The position numbers and the translations under genes were made by a program. From a virus, in the IMG/VR virus record IMGVR_UViG_3300033143_005193, positions 46,777 through 110,776 of that record: a stretch of DNA of 64,000 nucleotides; one strand, written 5' to 3'. The notes under the pieces are model-generated. The model was not told the origin of the DNA. It did not search any database and was given only the letters and a program-made list of their open reading frames with translations. Below, piece by piece: positions 1 through 7,743 of the stretch (position 1 is its first letter; every line of letters begins with the position of its first letter).

Positions 1-1
1 T

Positions 2-712
2 ACGATTTCAGATCATAGACACACAGGCCCAAATCATACACATACGATACCAAGCCATGCCCACACAACAGGTGATTGTACTCTAACAATAGATCAAATG
101 CCGAGGCATAGACATTTTATTGCTAGTTATGCTAGTTATGAGGGTATGGGACATAATTTAGCTAAAGATGCTGGTGGTTATGGTGGTGGTTTATATACTC
201 AATATACAGGTGGTGATCCATCAACATATGAAACACAACCACATAATCACGGTAGTACTGGACTTGGAGGGTCAGGTAATACCGGAACATCAGGAACAGG
301 ATATACTGGATATAGTGGTGTTGGTAATACTGGAGCGTCGGGAACTGGTAATACTGGGCTTGGTGGTGGTGGTAATACTGGAACATCAGGAACAGGTCTA
401 ACAGGAGAAAGTGGTGCTGGTAATACCGGAGCATCAGGAAACGGATATACTGGATATAGTGGAGCCGGTAATACCGGGACATCAGGAGACGGATATACCG
501 GATATAGTGGAGCGGGTAATACCGGAGCATCAGGAACTGGTTTAACAGGAGAAAGTGGTGCTGGTAATACAGGAGCATCAGGAAACGGATATACTGGATA
601 TAGTGGAACAGATTTAACAGGATATAGTGGAACTGGTTTGACTGGAACATCAGCCACGGTAAATACTTGGCGACCAAAAGGTAGAAATTTTACAAGACAA
701 CAAAAATTATAA
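2..712 (+). CDS. Tail fibre / collar-type protein, C-terminal part (5' end outside window)
   Basis: The frame is open from the first bases of the window, so this is the 3' part of a longer gene. The visible N-terminal part is His-rich (HTH, HAH, HRH, HNH) and contains TLTIDQMPRHRHF. This resembles the metal-binding C-terminal domains of phage tail fibres and tail collar proteins. It is followed by 17 octapeptide units of the form xTGxSGxG and a short basic tail, NTWRPKGRNF. Inference: a receptor-contacting or fibre-tip structural protein. An internal ATG at 98 is a methionine inside the domain, not a likely start. The ends of the repeat units are uniform, which suggests recent expansion. Confidence 0.7.
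   Translation, partial: TISDHRHTGPNHTHTIPSHAHTTGDCTLTIDQMPRHRHFIASYASYEGMGHNLAKDAGGYGGGLYTQYTGGDPSTYETQPHNHGSTGLGGSGNTGTSGTGYTGYSGVGNTGASGTGNTGLGGGGNTGTSGTGLTGESGAGNTGASGNGYTGYSGAGNTGTSGDGYTGYSGAGNTGASGTGLTGESGAGNTGASGNGYTGYSGTDLTGYSGTGLTGTSATVNTWRPKGRNFTRQQKL
254..661 (+). repeat. 17 tandem 24-bp units encoding octapeptide xTGxSGxG
   Basis: The protein reads as consecutive 8-residue blocks such as NTGASGTG, YTGYSGAG and LTGESGAG, exactly 136 codons. Pairs of blocks recur in the same order, which suggests expansion of a 48-bp or larger unit. Gly/Thr/Ser-rich repeats of this kind form extended fibrous regions. Copy number probably varies between relatives. Confidence 0.85.
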
Positions 713-730
713 AATAGGAGAATGATTAAT

Positions 731-1072
731 ATGTTAAATAAGAAAAAAGATGAAAACAAAGGATTATGTCCATTTAATAATCTTAAACCATGTAATGAAA
801 AGTGTGCTTTTTTTAGATCTGGAGTGAGATATACTGAAATAAATGGTGAACCATTTCCATTTAAAGAATGTGCTATAAATATCATAGCTGATAATTTGGA
901 ATCAATGCATAATAGAACTTATATGATGCAAAAAGAAGTTGGTGAAACTAAAAATACAATAGCAATGAAAATTCTTTCGGATCTTGGTGTTGGATCTATT
1001 GAAGAAACAACAAGATTGGCTGTAAGGGTTTTGGGTCTTGATAAAAAAGAAGAAACAAAAAAATTAGAATAG
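731..1072 (+). CDS. Small Cys-containing hypothetical protein
   Basis: 113 aa. The ATG at 731 is preferred over 722 because AGGAG (716-720) sits 10 nt upstream of it and only 1 nt from 722. The N-terminal third has four cysteines in the pattern CPFNNLKPCNEKC plus a later KEC, which suggests a metal or Fe-S site. The remainder is predicted helical. I do not recognise a family with confidence. It lies between the tail-fibre gene and gp55. Confidence 0.6.
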   Translation: MLNKKKDENKGLCPFNNLKPCNEKCAFFRSGVRYTEINGEPFPFKECAINIIADNLESMHNRTYMMQKEVGETKNTIAMKILSDLGVGSIEETTRLAVRVLGLDKKEETKKLE

Positions 1073-1074
1073 TG

Positions 1075-1103
1075 TTTACATCCACTTAAAAATGTTTTAT
1101 ACT
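1075..1103 (+). promoter_or_regulatory. Sigma70-type promoter upstream of gp55-like gene
   Basis: TTTACA (1075-1080), a 17-nt spacer and TATACT (1098-1103) lie directly after the previous stop codon and 32 nt before the gp55-like start. Sites with the same TTTAC(A/T)-N17-TATNNT form recur at several other operon heads in this window. Confidence 0.6.
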
Positions 1104-1135
1104 TATAAAAAAATAAAAGGATGGTATGAAACATC

Positions 1136-1555
1136 ATGGGTGAAGATTATGTAAATAACGAAGAATTATTAGAAGAAATTAAAAAATTCAAGAAAACTAA
1201 TAAGTATTCAGAAAGATTAGGTGAAATGATTCTTTTAATAGCTACCAATTATTCTAACCTCGGTAGTTTCAATGGCTATACCTGGAAAGATGATATGATA
1301 GGTGAAGCTGTTTTAACTTGTTTGAAATATCTTCATAATTTTAATCCTGATAAACAGATAAAACCAAATCCATTTGCTTATATAGGAACAATCGTTCATA
1401 GATCTTTTGTAAACTTTATAAAAAAACAAAAAAAACATAGATATATAAAGGATTATTGTTATAAAAATCTATCTTTATTGGATGGTAATGAATATTATTT
1501 TATGAAATCAATAAATTATGAATCAATGAAACCTGTTAGTGGGAGGAAAAAATGA
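1136..1555 (+). CDS. 55: gp55-like late-transcription sigma factor
   Basis: 139 aa, shorter than T4 gp55 (185 aa). The sequence shares its signature order: YVNNEELLEEI near the start, then FNGYTWKDDMIGEAVLTCLKYLHNFNP and NPFAYIGTIVHRSFVNFIKKQKK. In T4 this protein directs host RNA polymerase to TATAAATA late promoters together with the gp45 clamp and gp33. The region here corresponds to sigma regions 2.1-2.4. AAGGATGG precedes the start. The stop codon overlaps the next start (ATGA), so the two genes are probably translationally coupled. The assignment rests on motif recall, not on an alignment. Confidence 0.8.
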   Translation: MGEDYVNNEELLEEIKKFKKTNKYSERLGEMILLIATNYSNLGSFNGYTWKDDMIGEAVLTCLKYLHNFNPDKQIKPNPFAYIGTIVHRSFVNFIKKQKKHRYIKDYCYKNLSLLDGNEYYFMKSINYESMKPVSGRKK

Positions 1556-1896
1556 CATTTTTTGTTTTAGGTATGTACACAATGGCAACGATTATTATGG
1601 TTATATCAGTTGTGTATAATTTTTATCTTGTCAATAAAATTAAAAAAAAGAGTAATGAAGAATTGGAAAAAATAAAATCTCTTAGAAATGAGGAACTTAA
1701 AGATATTAATAATAATAAAATAGAAATAGATGAAATTATTGAAGAAATGAAAAATAGAATAGATAAAATACAAACAGAAAATACTTCTTTTAAAGAAACT
1801 TTTAAAAAAGATATTGATAATAGTATAGTTATTGTAAATGAAAATATTAAAAATATAGAAAAAGAAATAAGCGAAATAAAATCAATGATTCAATAA
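1552..1896 (+). CDS. Membrane-anchored coiled-coil protein
   Basis: 114 aa. Residues about 3-27 form one hydrophobic segment (VLGMYTMATIIMVISVVYNFYLV). A Lys-rich stop-transfer stretch follows, and then about 80 residues of charged heptad-like helix to the end. GGGAGG is well placed before the ATG. It overlaps the gp55-like gene by 4 nt. The likely topology is N-terminal anchor with a cytoplasmic coiled coil. Function unknown. Confidence 0.6.
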   Translation: MTFFVLGMYTMATIIMVISVVYNFYLVNKIKKKSNEELEKIKSLRNEELKDINNNKIEIDEIIEEMKNRIDKIQTENTSFKETFKKDIDNSIVIVNENIKNIEKEISEIKSMIQ

Positions 1897-1913
1897 CATA
1901 GAAAGGATAATTT

Positions 1914-2909
1914 GTGAAATTTTTACTTGTTTCAGATACACATTTAGGATTATATAATGATTCCGATATATGGTTAGATGTAACTACTAATCTTTTTAAC
2001 GAAATAATAGATACTTGTGTAAAAGAAAATATAAATAAAATAATACATTTGGGTGATTTTTTTCATAATCACAAAGCCATAAACACAAAAACATTAGATG
2101 TTTCAAAGAAAATTGCTGAAAATTTAGAAGAAGAAAAAATAACAACGTACATGATAGTAGGTAATCATGATTGTTATTACAGAAATACAATAAAACCAAA
2201 CACTCTAAGCGTATTTAAAAAACACAAATATATCAAGATTATAGAAGAACCATATATTTTGGAAAATATTCTTCTCCTTCCTTGGGGTTTCTATCCAGAA
2301 CAAGAATCAAAATACTGTATGGGACATTTTGAAATATCTGGATTTCTTATGAATGATAATTTTACCTGTAAAACAGGTTTAAGTTATAAATCATTTGAGA
2401 AATTCGATAGGGTATTTTCTGGTCATTTCCATAAATCATCAACAAATTATAATATAACATATCTTGGTAATCCATTTCAACAAGATTTTCATGATTCCGA
2501 ACATATTAAAGGATATTATATATTTGACAACGAAAGCGGTGAATTAAGATTTATAGAATTTACAGATTATCCAAAATTTGTTACTATAAGAATAGAGAAT
2601 TATAAAGATACTGATGTTACTGGAAATATTATAAAAATTCTTTTCGAAAAAGATTATGGTACAAATAAAAATAATAAACTTATTGATGAATTATATAAAT
2701 TAAATCCTTTAAAGATAAAAAGCACTAGAATATTGAATAGTGAAGATGAAGAATCTCTTGAAAGAGAAGAAAATGAAGAAGAAATTGTTCTTGATAATAA
2801 AAAATTGATGTTAGAATATATTGAAAAATATGAGAAAATACCGAAAAATATTAAAAAAGTTGTATTGAAAAATATGTTTAATACAATAGTTAATAATTTA
2901 GAGGAATAA
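1914..2909 (+). CDS. 47: gp47-like recombination nuclease (SbcD/Mre11 family)
   Basis: 331 aa with a GTG start preceded by AAAGGA. Metallophosphoesterase motifs appear in order: SDTHLG (7-12), GDFFHNH (47-53), GNHD (83-86), GHFE (137-140) and GHFH (170-173). These bind the two catalytic metals. In T4, gp47 with gp46 resects DNA ends and degrades host DNA. The partner gp46-like gene lies at 5492, separated by an inserted IS element and two small genes. The C-terminal third is charged and divergent, as usual for capping domains in this family. Confidence 0.9.
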   Translation: MKFLLVSDTHLGLYNDSDIWLDVTTNLFNEIIDTCVKENINKIIHLGDFFHNHKAINTKTLDVSKKIAENLEEEKITTYMIVGNHDCYYRNTIKPNTLSVFKKHKYIKIIEEPYILENILLLPWGFYPEQESKYCMGHFEISGFLMNDNFTCKTGLSYKSFEKFDRVFSGHFHKSSTNYNITYLGNPFQQDFHDSEHIKGYYIFDNESGELRFIEFTDYPKFVTIRIENYKDTDVTGNIIKILFEKDYGTNKNNKLIDELYKLNPLKIKSTRILNSEDEESLEREENEEEIVLDNKKLMLEYIEKYEKIPKNIKKVVLKNMFNTIVNNLEE

Positions 2910-2910
2910 A

Positions 2911-3009
2911 TATGTCATCTTATAGTTTTATTAGTTATAGAGAACTGCCAAGAAAACCCCGTTCGCTTGCGGCGGGGATGAATTGGCATAATATTTTTAA
3001 AAAATAACT
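2911..3009 (+). pseudogene. 5' fragment of a small gene broken by insertions
   Basis: The ORF begins ATG-TCA-TCT two bases after the gp47-like stop, with the GAGGAATAA ribosome site just before it. It encodes MSSYSFISYRELP and then runs through a GC-rich hairpin (2948-2988) that looks foreign. A coding remnant resumes in another frame (ttggcataatatt onward, then after 4730: NDFLCNKYFSTKQEEKN to a TGA at 4820). Inference: a small gene that originally lay between gp47 and gp46 was split by the hairpin element and then by the IS at 3040-4729. Confidence 0.5.
2948..2988. repeat. GC-rich nested hairpin resembling an IS200/IS605 right end
   Basis: The outer stem is GCCAA/TTGGC and the inner stem CCCCG/CGGGG. 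The GC content is far above the surroundings. The shape resembles right-end (omega-RNA scaffold) hairpins of IS200/IS605-type elements, but the sequence differs from the right end of the intact element downstream. It may be a relic of an unrelated family member. Low certainty on origin; the inverted repeat itself is clear. Confidence 0.5.
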
Positions 3010-3037
3010 TGATAAACACTGAATATAATAGTATATT
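3009..3037 (+). promoter_or_regulatory. Possible promoter reading into the IS element
   Basis: TTGATA (3009-3014), a 17-nt spacer and TATATT (3032-3037) lie just outside the inferred left end. This could drive the element's genes, but the region is AT-rich and a chance match is possible. Confidence 0.35.
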
Positions 3038-3056
3038 ATACATGTAAATAGGTGGT

Positions 3057-3209
3057 GTGGATAATGAATATAGCTCAAAGGAACGGAAAAGAGAGTTAGA
3101 GAGACTTACCAGAGTCTTCTCTATTGAGGAAGAGAATATATTAACTTATTTTGATTTAATTAGACTGGCAATTAAAGAAAAATATGGTTTGGAAGAAATA
3201 GGAAAATGA
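3057..3209 (+). CDS. Small ORF inside the IS element, upstream of tnpA
   Basis: 50 aa from a GTG start. It is helical and charged (RELERLTRVFSIEEENILTY, then LAIKEKYGLEEIGK) and its stop overlaps the tnpA ATG (ATGA). The first part is preserved in the deleted copy near 56.4 kb. It may be an accessory ORF of this IS lineage. No family recognised. Confidence 0.4.
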   Translation: MDNEYSSKERKRELERLTRVFSIEEENILTYFDLIRLAIKEKYGLEEIGK

Positions 3210-3609
3210 GAGAATATAAGTCAACATCACATTGTAAATATTTATGTCAGTACCACATCATTTTCTGCCCAAAATTTCGATATTCTGTTTAAAGGGAGAT
3301 ATTGAAATCAGTTTAAAAGAAATATTGGTAGATGTGGCAAATAGATACGAATATGAAATAATCCAAATGGAAGTGATACCAGACCATATTCATATATTTG
3401 TTGGCGCTAAACCAACTGTTGCTCCGATAGATATAGTAAGGATTTTTAAAAGTATTACAGCTATTGAATTGTTTAAGAAATATCCAAAGTTGAAATCTTT
3501 TTATTGGAGATGTGGTTCTCTTTGGTCAGTGGGAAAATTCATATCAACTATTGGTAATGTTTCTGCAGAAACAATCAAAAAATATATTGCAGAGCAAAAA
3601 GGGAAGTAA
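3206..3609 (+). pseudogene. tnpA: tnpA, HUH Y1 transposase of IS200/IS605 type, frameshifted
   Basis: The first frame (3206-3292) encodes MREYKSTSHCKYLCQYH ... KFRYSV and then stops. The rest continues in another frame as KGDIEISLKEIL to the end at 3609. A single missing T at about 3290 (RYSV-LKGDI) explains it. The HUH motif PDHIHIFV and the catalytic-Tyr region AETIKKYIAEQ are both present in the second frame. Either transposition is dead, or translation relies on frameshifting, or the base call is wrong. Confidence 0.75.
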
Positions 3610-3612
3610 AAT

Positions 3613-4686
3613 ATGTTGGTGCGAAGAGGCTATAAATATAGAATAATACCAACTAAAGAACAAGAGAAATCCTTGCTTCAACATGGCGGTAATACCAGAT
3701 TCTTATGGAATTATGCTCTTAAAACAAACCAAGATTATTATAAAGAAACTGGTAAATTTAAGTTTTATTATGAATTAGCTGCTTCATTACCAAAGCTTAA
3801 GGAAGAGTATCCCTTCCTTAAGAAATCATTCTCACAGTCTTTACAAATGGTTTTAAGACAATTTGATAAGGCATTGAAAGATTTTTTTAAAAAAGAGAAA
3901 GGATTCCCAACTTTTAAAAAGAAAATGTTGTTAAATGATAGCTTTACTTGCCCTCAAAAATGGCGATTGGGAAAAGGCTTTATTTTTATACCTAAGATAG
4001 GAGAAGTAAAATGGATAAAGCATAGGGCTATGAAAGGCAATCCTAAATCAATAACCATCTCACAGGATGGCAATAAATGGTATTGTTCTGTTTTATGTGA
4101 ATATGAAATAATTGAAAAAGAAAAAGGTTTTACTGATATTGTAGGTTGCGATGTTGGGTTAAAAGAATTTGCCACACTATCTAATGGAACTATTATAAGC
4201 AATCCCAAACATATAAAAAAATATGAAAAGAAGTTGGTAAAAGAACAAAGAAAACTAAGCAAGAAGAAAAAAGGAAGTAAAAACAGATTTAAACAAAGGC
4301 TTAAAGTTAGGAAGATTCAAAACAAAATAAGAAATGTTCGTAGAGATTTTCTACATAAAACATCTAATTCGATAGCCAAGAATTACGATGGAATATGTTT
4401 AGAAGATTTGAATATTAAAGGAATGATGAAAAACCACTATCTCGCTAAGTCAATCAGTGATGTTTCGTGGTCGGAATTTAATAGACAACTTGAATACAAA
4501 TGTAAGTGGAATTTTAAACATTATATTAAAATTGGAAGATTTGAACCAACAAGTAAAAAATGTTCAAATTGCGGATGTATTCAAGAAATGCCTTTGAGTA
4601 AAAGAATATTTAATTGTCCTGATTGTGGAGTGTCAATTGACAGGGATTTAAATGCATCTATAAATATCAAAAATATAGGATTTTAG
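3613..4686 (+). CDS. tnpB: TnpB, RuvC-type RNA-guided nuclease of IS605-type element
   Basis: 357 aa and apparently intact. It has the N-terminal MLVRRGYKYRIIPTKEQE helix, RuvC-I Asp in GCDVGLKEFA, RuvC-II Glu in GICLEDLNIKGM, a zinc finger with CSNCG and CPDCG, and RuvC-III Asp in DRDLNASINI. Family knowledge: TnpB uses an omega-RNA ending at the element's right end to cut the empty donor site. The C-terminus ends at NIKNIGF, while the deleted copy at 56.3 kb encodes a longer tail (ACGDGLLKLSLKQE), so the two elements are distinct lineages. Confidence 0.92.
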   Translation: MLVRRGYKYRIIPTKEQEKSLLQHGGNTRFLWNYALKTNQDYYKETGKFKFYYELAASLPKLKEEYPFLKKSFSQSLQMVLRQFDKALKDFFKKEKGFPTFKKKMLLNDSFTCPQKWRLGKGFIFIPKIGEVKWIKHRAMKGNPKSITISQDGNKWYCSVLCEYEIIEKEKGFTDIVGCDVGLKEFATLSNGTIISNPKHIKKYEKKLVKEQRKLSKKKKGSKNRFKQRLKVRKIQNKIRNVRRDFLHKTSNSIAKNYDGICLEDLNIKGMMKNHYLAKSISDVSWSEFNRQLEYKCKWNFKHYIKIGRFEPTSKKCSNCGCIQEMPLSKRIFNCPDCGVSIDRDLNASINIKNIGF

Positions 4687-4689
4687 TAA

Positions 4690-4729
4690 ACTAAGCAGAA
4701 GCCACGGGGCTTGCCCTGTGGAGTGTCAC
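4690..4729 (+). ncRNA. IS right end / probable 3' end of the TnpB omega-RNA
   Basis: The hairpin CCACGGGGC-tt-GCCCTGTGG followed by agtgtcac matches the right end of the deleted copy. By family analogy the guide RNA would include this hairpin and run into the flanking gaatgattttctatgc as guide. The 5' boundary inside tnpB is not determined. Confidence 0.5.
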
Positions 4730-4817
4730 GGAATGATTTTCTATGCAATAAATATTTTTCAACAAAACAAGAAGAAAAAAATAAATCATTGATTATTGAG
4801 GAAATTGATTTAACTAT

Positions 4818-5033
4818 ATGAAAAAAATAATAATTCTTATAATATCATTGTTTTTGTTTACTGGTTGTGCTTCTACTTATGATAGAACTGAATCAATAAT
4901 GATTGGTACTGGTGTTGGTATGATATCAGGAGTATTATTATTGAGCGGACCCGGTTCTATTGTTTTAAGTGGTGCTGCTGGTGGTTTAACTGGTTACACA
5001 TATTACAAAATAAACGATAAGGAAAGGAAATAA
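4818..5033 (+). CDS. Small lipoprotein with glycine-zipper segment
   Basis: 71 aa. A signal peptide MKKIIILIISLFLF leads to the lipobox TGC (Cys17), which is lipidated in bacteria. The mature part contains a Gly-rich hydrophobic stretch (GTGVGMISGVLLLSGPGSIVLSG) typical of glycine-zipper membrane or outer-membrane lipoproteins. Inference: an envelope protein made during infection, perhaps for superinfection exclusion or lysis. It follows the IS right end directly. Confidence 0.75.
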   Translation: MKKIIILIISLFLFTGCASTYDRTESIMIGTGVGMISGVLLLSGPGSIVLSGAAGGLTGYTYYKINDKERK

Positions 5034-5036
5034 AAT

Positions 5037-5489
5037 ATGGGAAAATTTGAAGATGTTACTGATGATGTTTATGAAATGTTGAGATCTATTATTAAAGATC
5101 ATTTTCCTGAATTGGTAAACGCGGGGTTCAAGATTCTTTTTAGTACAAAGAAAAAAACATCTGGTGGTAAAATTTGTTTTGCTTGGATTCAGAAAACAAA
5201 CGAATTAATTAGACACTTAACAACCGAAGAATCCGGTAGCGAAGATGGTTATGATTATATTATATATATTGATAAACTTATATGGGATAATATAGAAGAG
5301 GCGGATAAAATTAGACTTTTGAGACATGAATTAAGACATACTCATGTTGATTTAGAATCAAATAATCCTTATAAGATAAGAGGACATAGCATAGAAGATT
5401 TTTATTCTGAAATAGAATTAAATAAAGATGATCCGAGATGGGCTCAACGTGTTTCTGTTATAGCAGAAAGTCTTTATACTAGGGAATAA
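5037..5489 (+). CDS. Putative phage metallopeptidase (HELRH motif)
   Basis: 150 aa. The zinc-protease motif LLRHELRHTHVD (HExxH plus a downstream D) lies near residue 97, after a predicted beta-rich segment with DYIIYIDKLIW. This matches my recollection of the 'putative phage metallopeptidase' family. ARSVI-type tail: WAQRVSVIAESLY. It starts 4 nt after the lipoprotein and ends 3 nt before gp46. The substrate is unknown. Confidence 0.65.
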   Translation: MGKFEDVTDDVYEMLRSIIKDHFPELVNAGFKILFSTKKKTSGGKICFAWIQKTNELIRHLTTEESGSEDGYDYIIYIDKLIWDNIEEADKIRLLRHELRHTHVDLESNNPYKIRGHSIEDFYSEIELNKDDPRWAQRVSVIAESLYTRE

Positions 5490-5491
5490 TA

Positions 5492-7672
5492 ATGAAAATA
5501 GAATTAAATTCCATTAAATTTAGAAATTTTTTATCATATGGTTCTAGATGGAATGAAGTTGATATTCTACCTGGAATGAATATTGTTTTAGGTAAAGATA
5601 AAGATACTGATATGAGCAATGGGGTTGGTAAGAGTGTGTTTTTAGAAACAATTCCATTTGCTTTATATGGTAAAGTAATAAGAGATATTAATAAAGCTGA
5701 TATAGTAAATTGGAAAAATAGAAGAAATTGTGAAGTTGTATTAAATTTCACTAAAGGTAATAACAAATATACAATATTAAGAGCTATTAAGCCTGATAAA
5801 TTTGAAATATATAAGAATGATGTATTATTACCGAAAATGAATGCTAATGATTATCAAGATTTTTTAACTAATGAAATCATTGGTTATAATCTTGAGACAT
5901 TTAAATCACTTATGCATACAAATATAAAGAATAATACATCCATTCTTAAAATGAAAAAGCCTGAAAAAAGAAAAATGCTTGAATATATATTTGGGCTTGA
6001 TTTGTTTACATTAGTTAATAAAGAAATAAACGATAAGATTAACTATACAGAAAATAAGATATATGATTATAACAATAAAATAGCTTTTAATGATACAAAT
6101 ATTTCAAATAGTTCATCTTTGATAGAAGATTATAAAAGAAGAATTAGAAACGTTGGTAATTCAAAAGATGAATTAGATGATTTAAAAGAAAAAATCAATA
6201 AGCTTCAAAAAAATCTCCAAGAAACAGAATATGATAAGAAAGATGTTCAATTTATTCTTGATAATTTAAATCTTGAATATAATAACAATGACATAAAAAT
6301 TAAAAATATAAATAATAAAATAAAAATAGCAAAGACTAAGAAATCTTCATCTCTTTCTTTTATAGAAAAATCCAAGAAAATGATAGAGAATGAAAGAAAG
6401 AGAAAAAAAGAAATAGAAGAAATACAAAGTAAATATGGTGATCGTGAAAACATTGAGTCTAAAATAAAAGATATCAAAAAAATAATAGAAGAGTTAGAAA
6501 AAAATAAAGAGTCACTAAAGGATAAGATAGATAAACAATCAAAAGAAGAAAATCTTCTTTCATATAAAATAAAAGAAATAGAAAAATTATTGAATAAATT
6601 GGGTGATAATAATAATTGTCCTCTTTGTGGTGCTGATCTAAAAAATAATAATCTATTAAACAAAAAGAAAGAAGAGTATAAAGTAATTATAAAGAATAAA
6701 GAAGAAATAAATGAAATATTAAAAAAACTTAAAGAAGACTTCAATACTAATAAAAAAGAAATAAAGAAAAATGAAGAAAATTTAAGAATTCATTCAAATA
6801 TATTAACTAATTTATCATATCTCGAAAAGAATGAAATGAAAAATGATGAAAATATACCATCTATTGACAAAATTAAAAGATATGATAAAGCTATTAGAAT
6901 TTTAGAGAATCTTATAAATGAAATAGAAGAAAAGAATAAGAAAATATTGACAGACATAAATCTTAAAAATGAAATTCTTAATGATATCAATAAAATAGAA
7001 AAAGGTATTGAAATTTTAGAAAGAAAAATACAAGAAGTAAACATTAAAATAGAAAACGAAGAAAATCGTAAAAAAGAACTAAATGATATGATAAAAAATG
7101 AAGAAAAGAAGATTATATCATATCGTTCAGAAAATAAAGAATATCAGAAAAAATTAAAAAAATTAATTGAAATATTAGATCATTTTAAATTCTTAAAAGA
7201 ATTATGTAAAGATGAAAATATCAAACAATATGCTATATCATCTTTTATTCCGGGAATAAATAAAAGAACAAATGAATATCTTAATACAATAGGTCATAGT
7301 TTTTATACTACAATGAATAATTGGATGGATATAACAATAAAAGGGCCTGGTAAACCAAATATTCCATATGATTCATTGTCAGGTGGTGAAAGTTGCTCGA
7401 TTGATATGGCATTAAAACTTGCTATGCTTGATTTTACCAGAATGGTATCAGAATCATATCCAGATCTTATTGTATTTGATGAATTGTTGGATACTTCTGT
7501 TGACAGTATAGGAATTACAAATATGTTAAAAATTGTTGAACAGAAACAAAAAAGAGAAAATGGTAAGTTTTTTATTATAAGCCATAGAACAGAAATAGGT
7601 GAATTATTGGAACCTGATAATGTTTATTTTGTTGAGAAGTCCAATGGCTTTTCAACTATTACGATTCGATGA
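5492..7672 (+). CDS. 46: gp46-like recombination ATPase (SbcC/Rad50 family)
   Basis: 726 aa, longer than T4 gp46 (560 aa) because of extended coiled coils. The Walker A region is GKDKDTDMSNGVGKS (about 34-48). A zinc hook CPLCGAD sits near residue 375 between two long Lys/Glu-rich coiled coils. The ABC signature SGGES is near 630 and Walker B LIVFDELLD near 658, followed by ISHR. It works with the gp47-like nuclease to process DNA ends for recombination-dependent replication. Confidence 0.92.
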   Translation: MKIELNSIKFRNFLSYGSRWNEVDILPGMNIVLGKDKDTDMSNGVGKSVFLETIPFALYGKVIRDINKADIVNWKNRRNCEVVLNFTKGNNKYTILRAIKPDKFEIYKNDVLLPKMNANDYQDFLTNEIIGYNLETFKSLMHTNIKNNTSILKMKKPEKRKMLEYIFGLDLFTLVNKEINDKINYTENKIYDYNNKIAFNDTNISNSSSLIEDYKRRIRNVGNSKDELDDLKEKINKLQKNLQETEYDKKDVQFILDNLNLEYNNNDIKIKNINNKIKIAKTKKSSSLSFIEKSKKMIENERKRKKEIEEIQSKYGDRENIESKIKDIKKIIEELEKNKESLKDKIDKQSKEENLLSYKIKEIEKLLNKLGDNNNCPLCGADLKNNNLLNKKKEEYKVIIKNKEEINEILKKLKEDFNTNKKEIKKNEENLRIHSNILTNLSYLEKNEMKNDENIPSIDKIKRYDKAIRILENLINEIEEKNKKILTDINLKNEILNDINKIEKGIEILERKIQEVNIKIENEENRKKELNDMIKNEEKKIISYRSENKEYQKKLKKLIEILDHFKFLKELCKDENIKQYAISSFIPGINKRTNEYLNTIGHSFYTTMNNWMDITIKGPGKPNIPYDSLSGGESCSIDMALKLAMLDFTRMVSESYPDLIVFDELLDTSVDSIGITNMLKIVEQKQKRENGKFFIISHRTEIGELLEPDNVYFVEKSNGFSTITIR

Positions 7673-7674
7673 AT

Positions 7675-7703
7675 TGTATGAATCCGTACAATGAGTTTTT
7701 TGA
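7675..7703 (+). terminator. Weak terminator-like hairpin after gp46
   Basis: ATTGTA...TACAAT stem followed by gag and six Ts, two bases after the gp46 stop and before uvsX. The stem is short and AT-rich, so partial termination or attenuation is the most that can be claimed. Confidence 0.35.
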
Positions 7704-7743
7704 TAATATATTATTACTAATATAAAAAGGGGAATAAAATTAA

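Larger units (their letters stand above)
3040..4729 (+). mobile_element. IS200/IS605-family element with tnpA (frameshifted) and tnpB
   Basis: Ends were inferred by comparison with the deleted copy at 56257-56512. Both share acatgtaaata at the left and a CCACGGGGC hairpin ending gtgtcac at the right, and both are preceded by TTAT. That points to TTAT as the target or TAM-like site. Removing the element joins coding sequence on either side (INTEYNSIL to WNDFLCNKYF), as expected for insertion without target duplication. It carries a 50-codon ORF, a tnpA pseudogene and an intact tnpB. Confidence 0.8.

Noticed and set aside
162-885. Minus-strand and alternative-frame ORFs over the tail-fibre repeats
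   Set aside because: Shadow frames of the repeat DNA; low-complexity and no starts or neighbours to support them.
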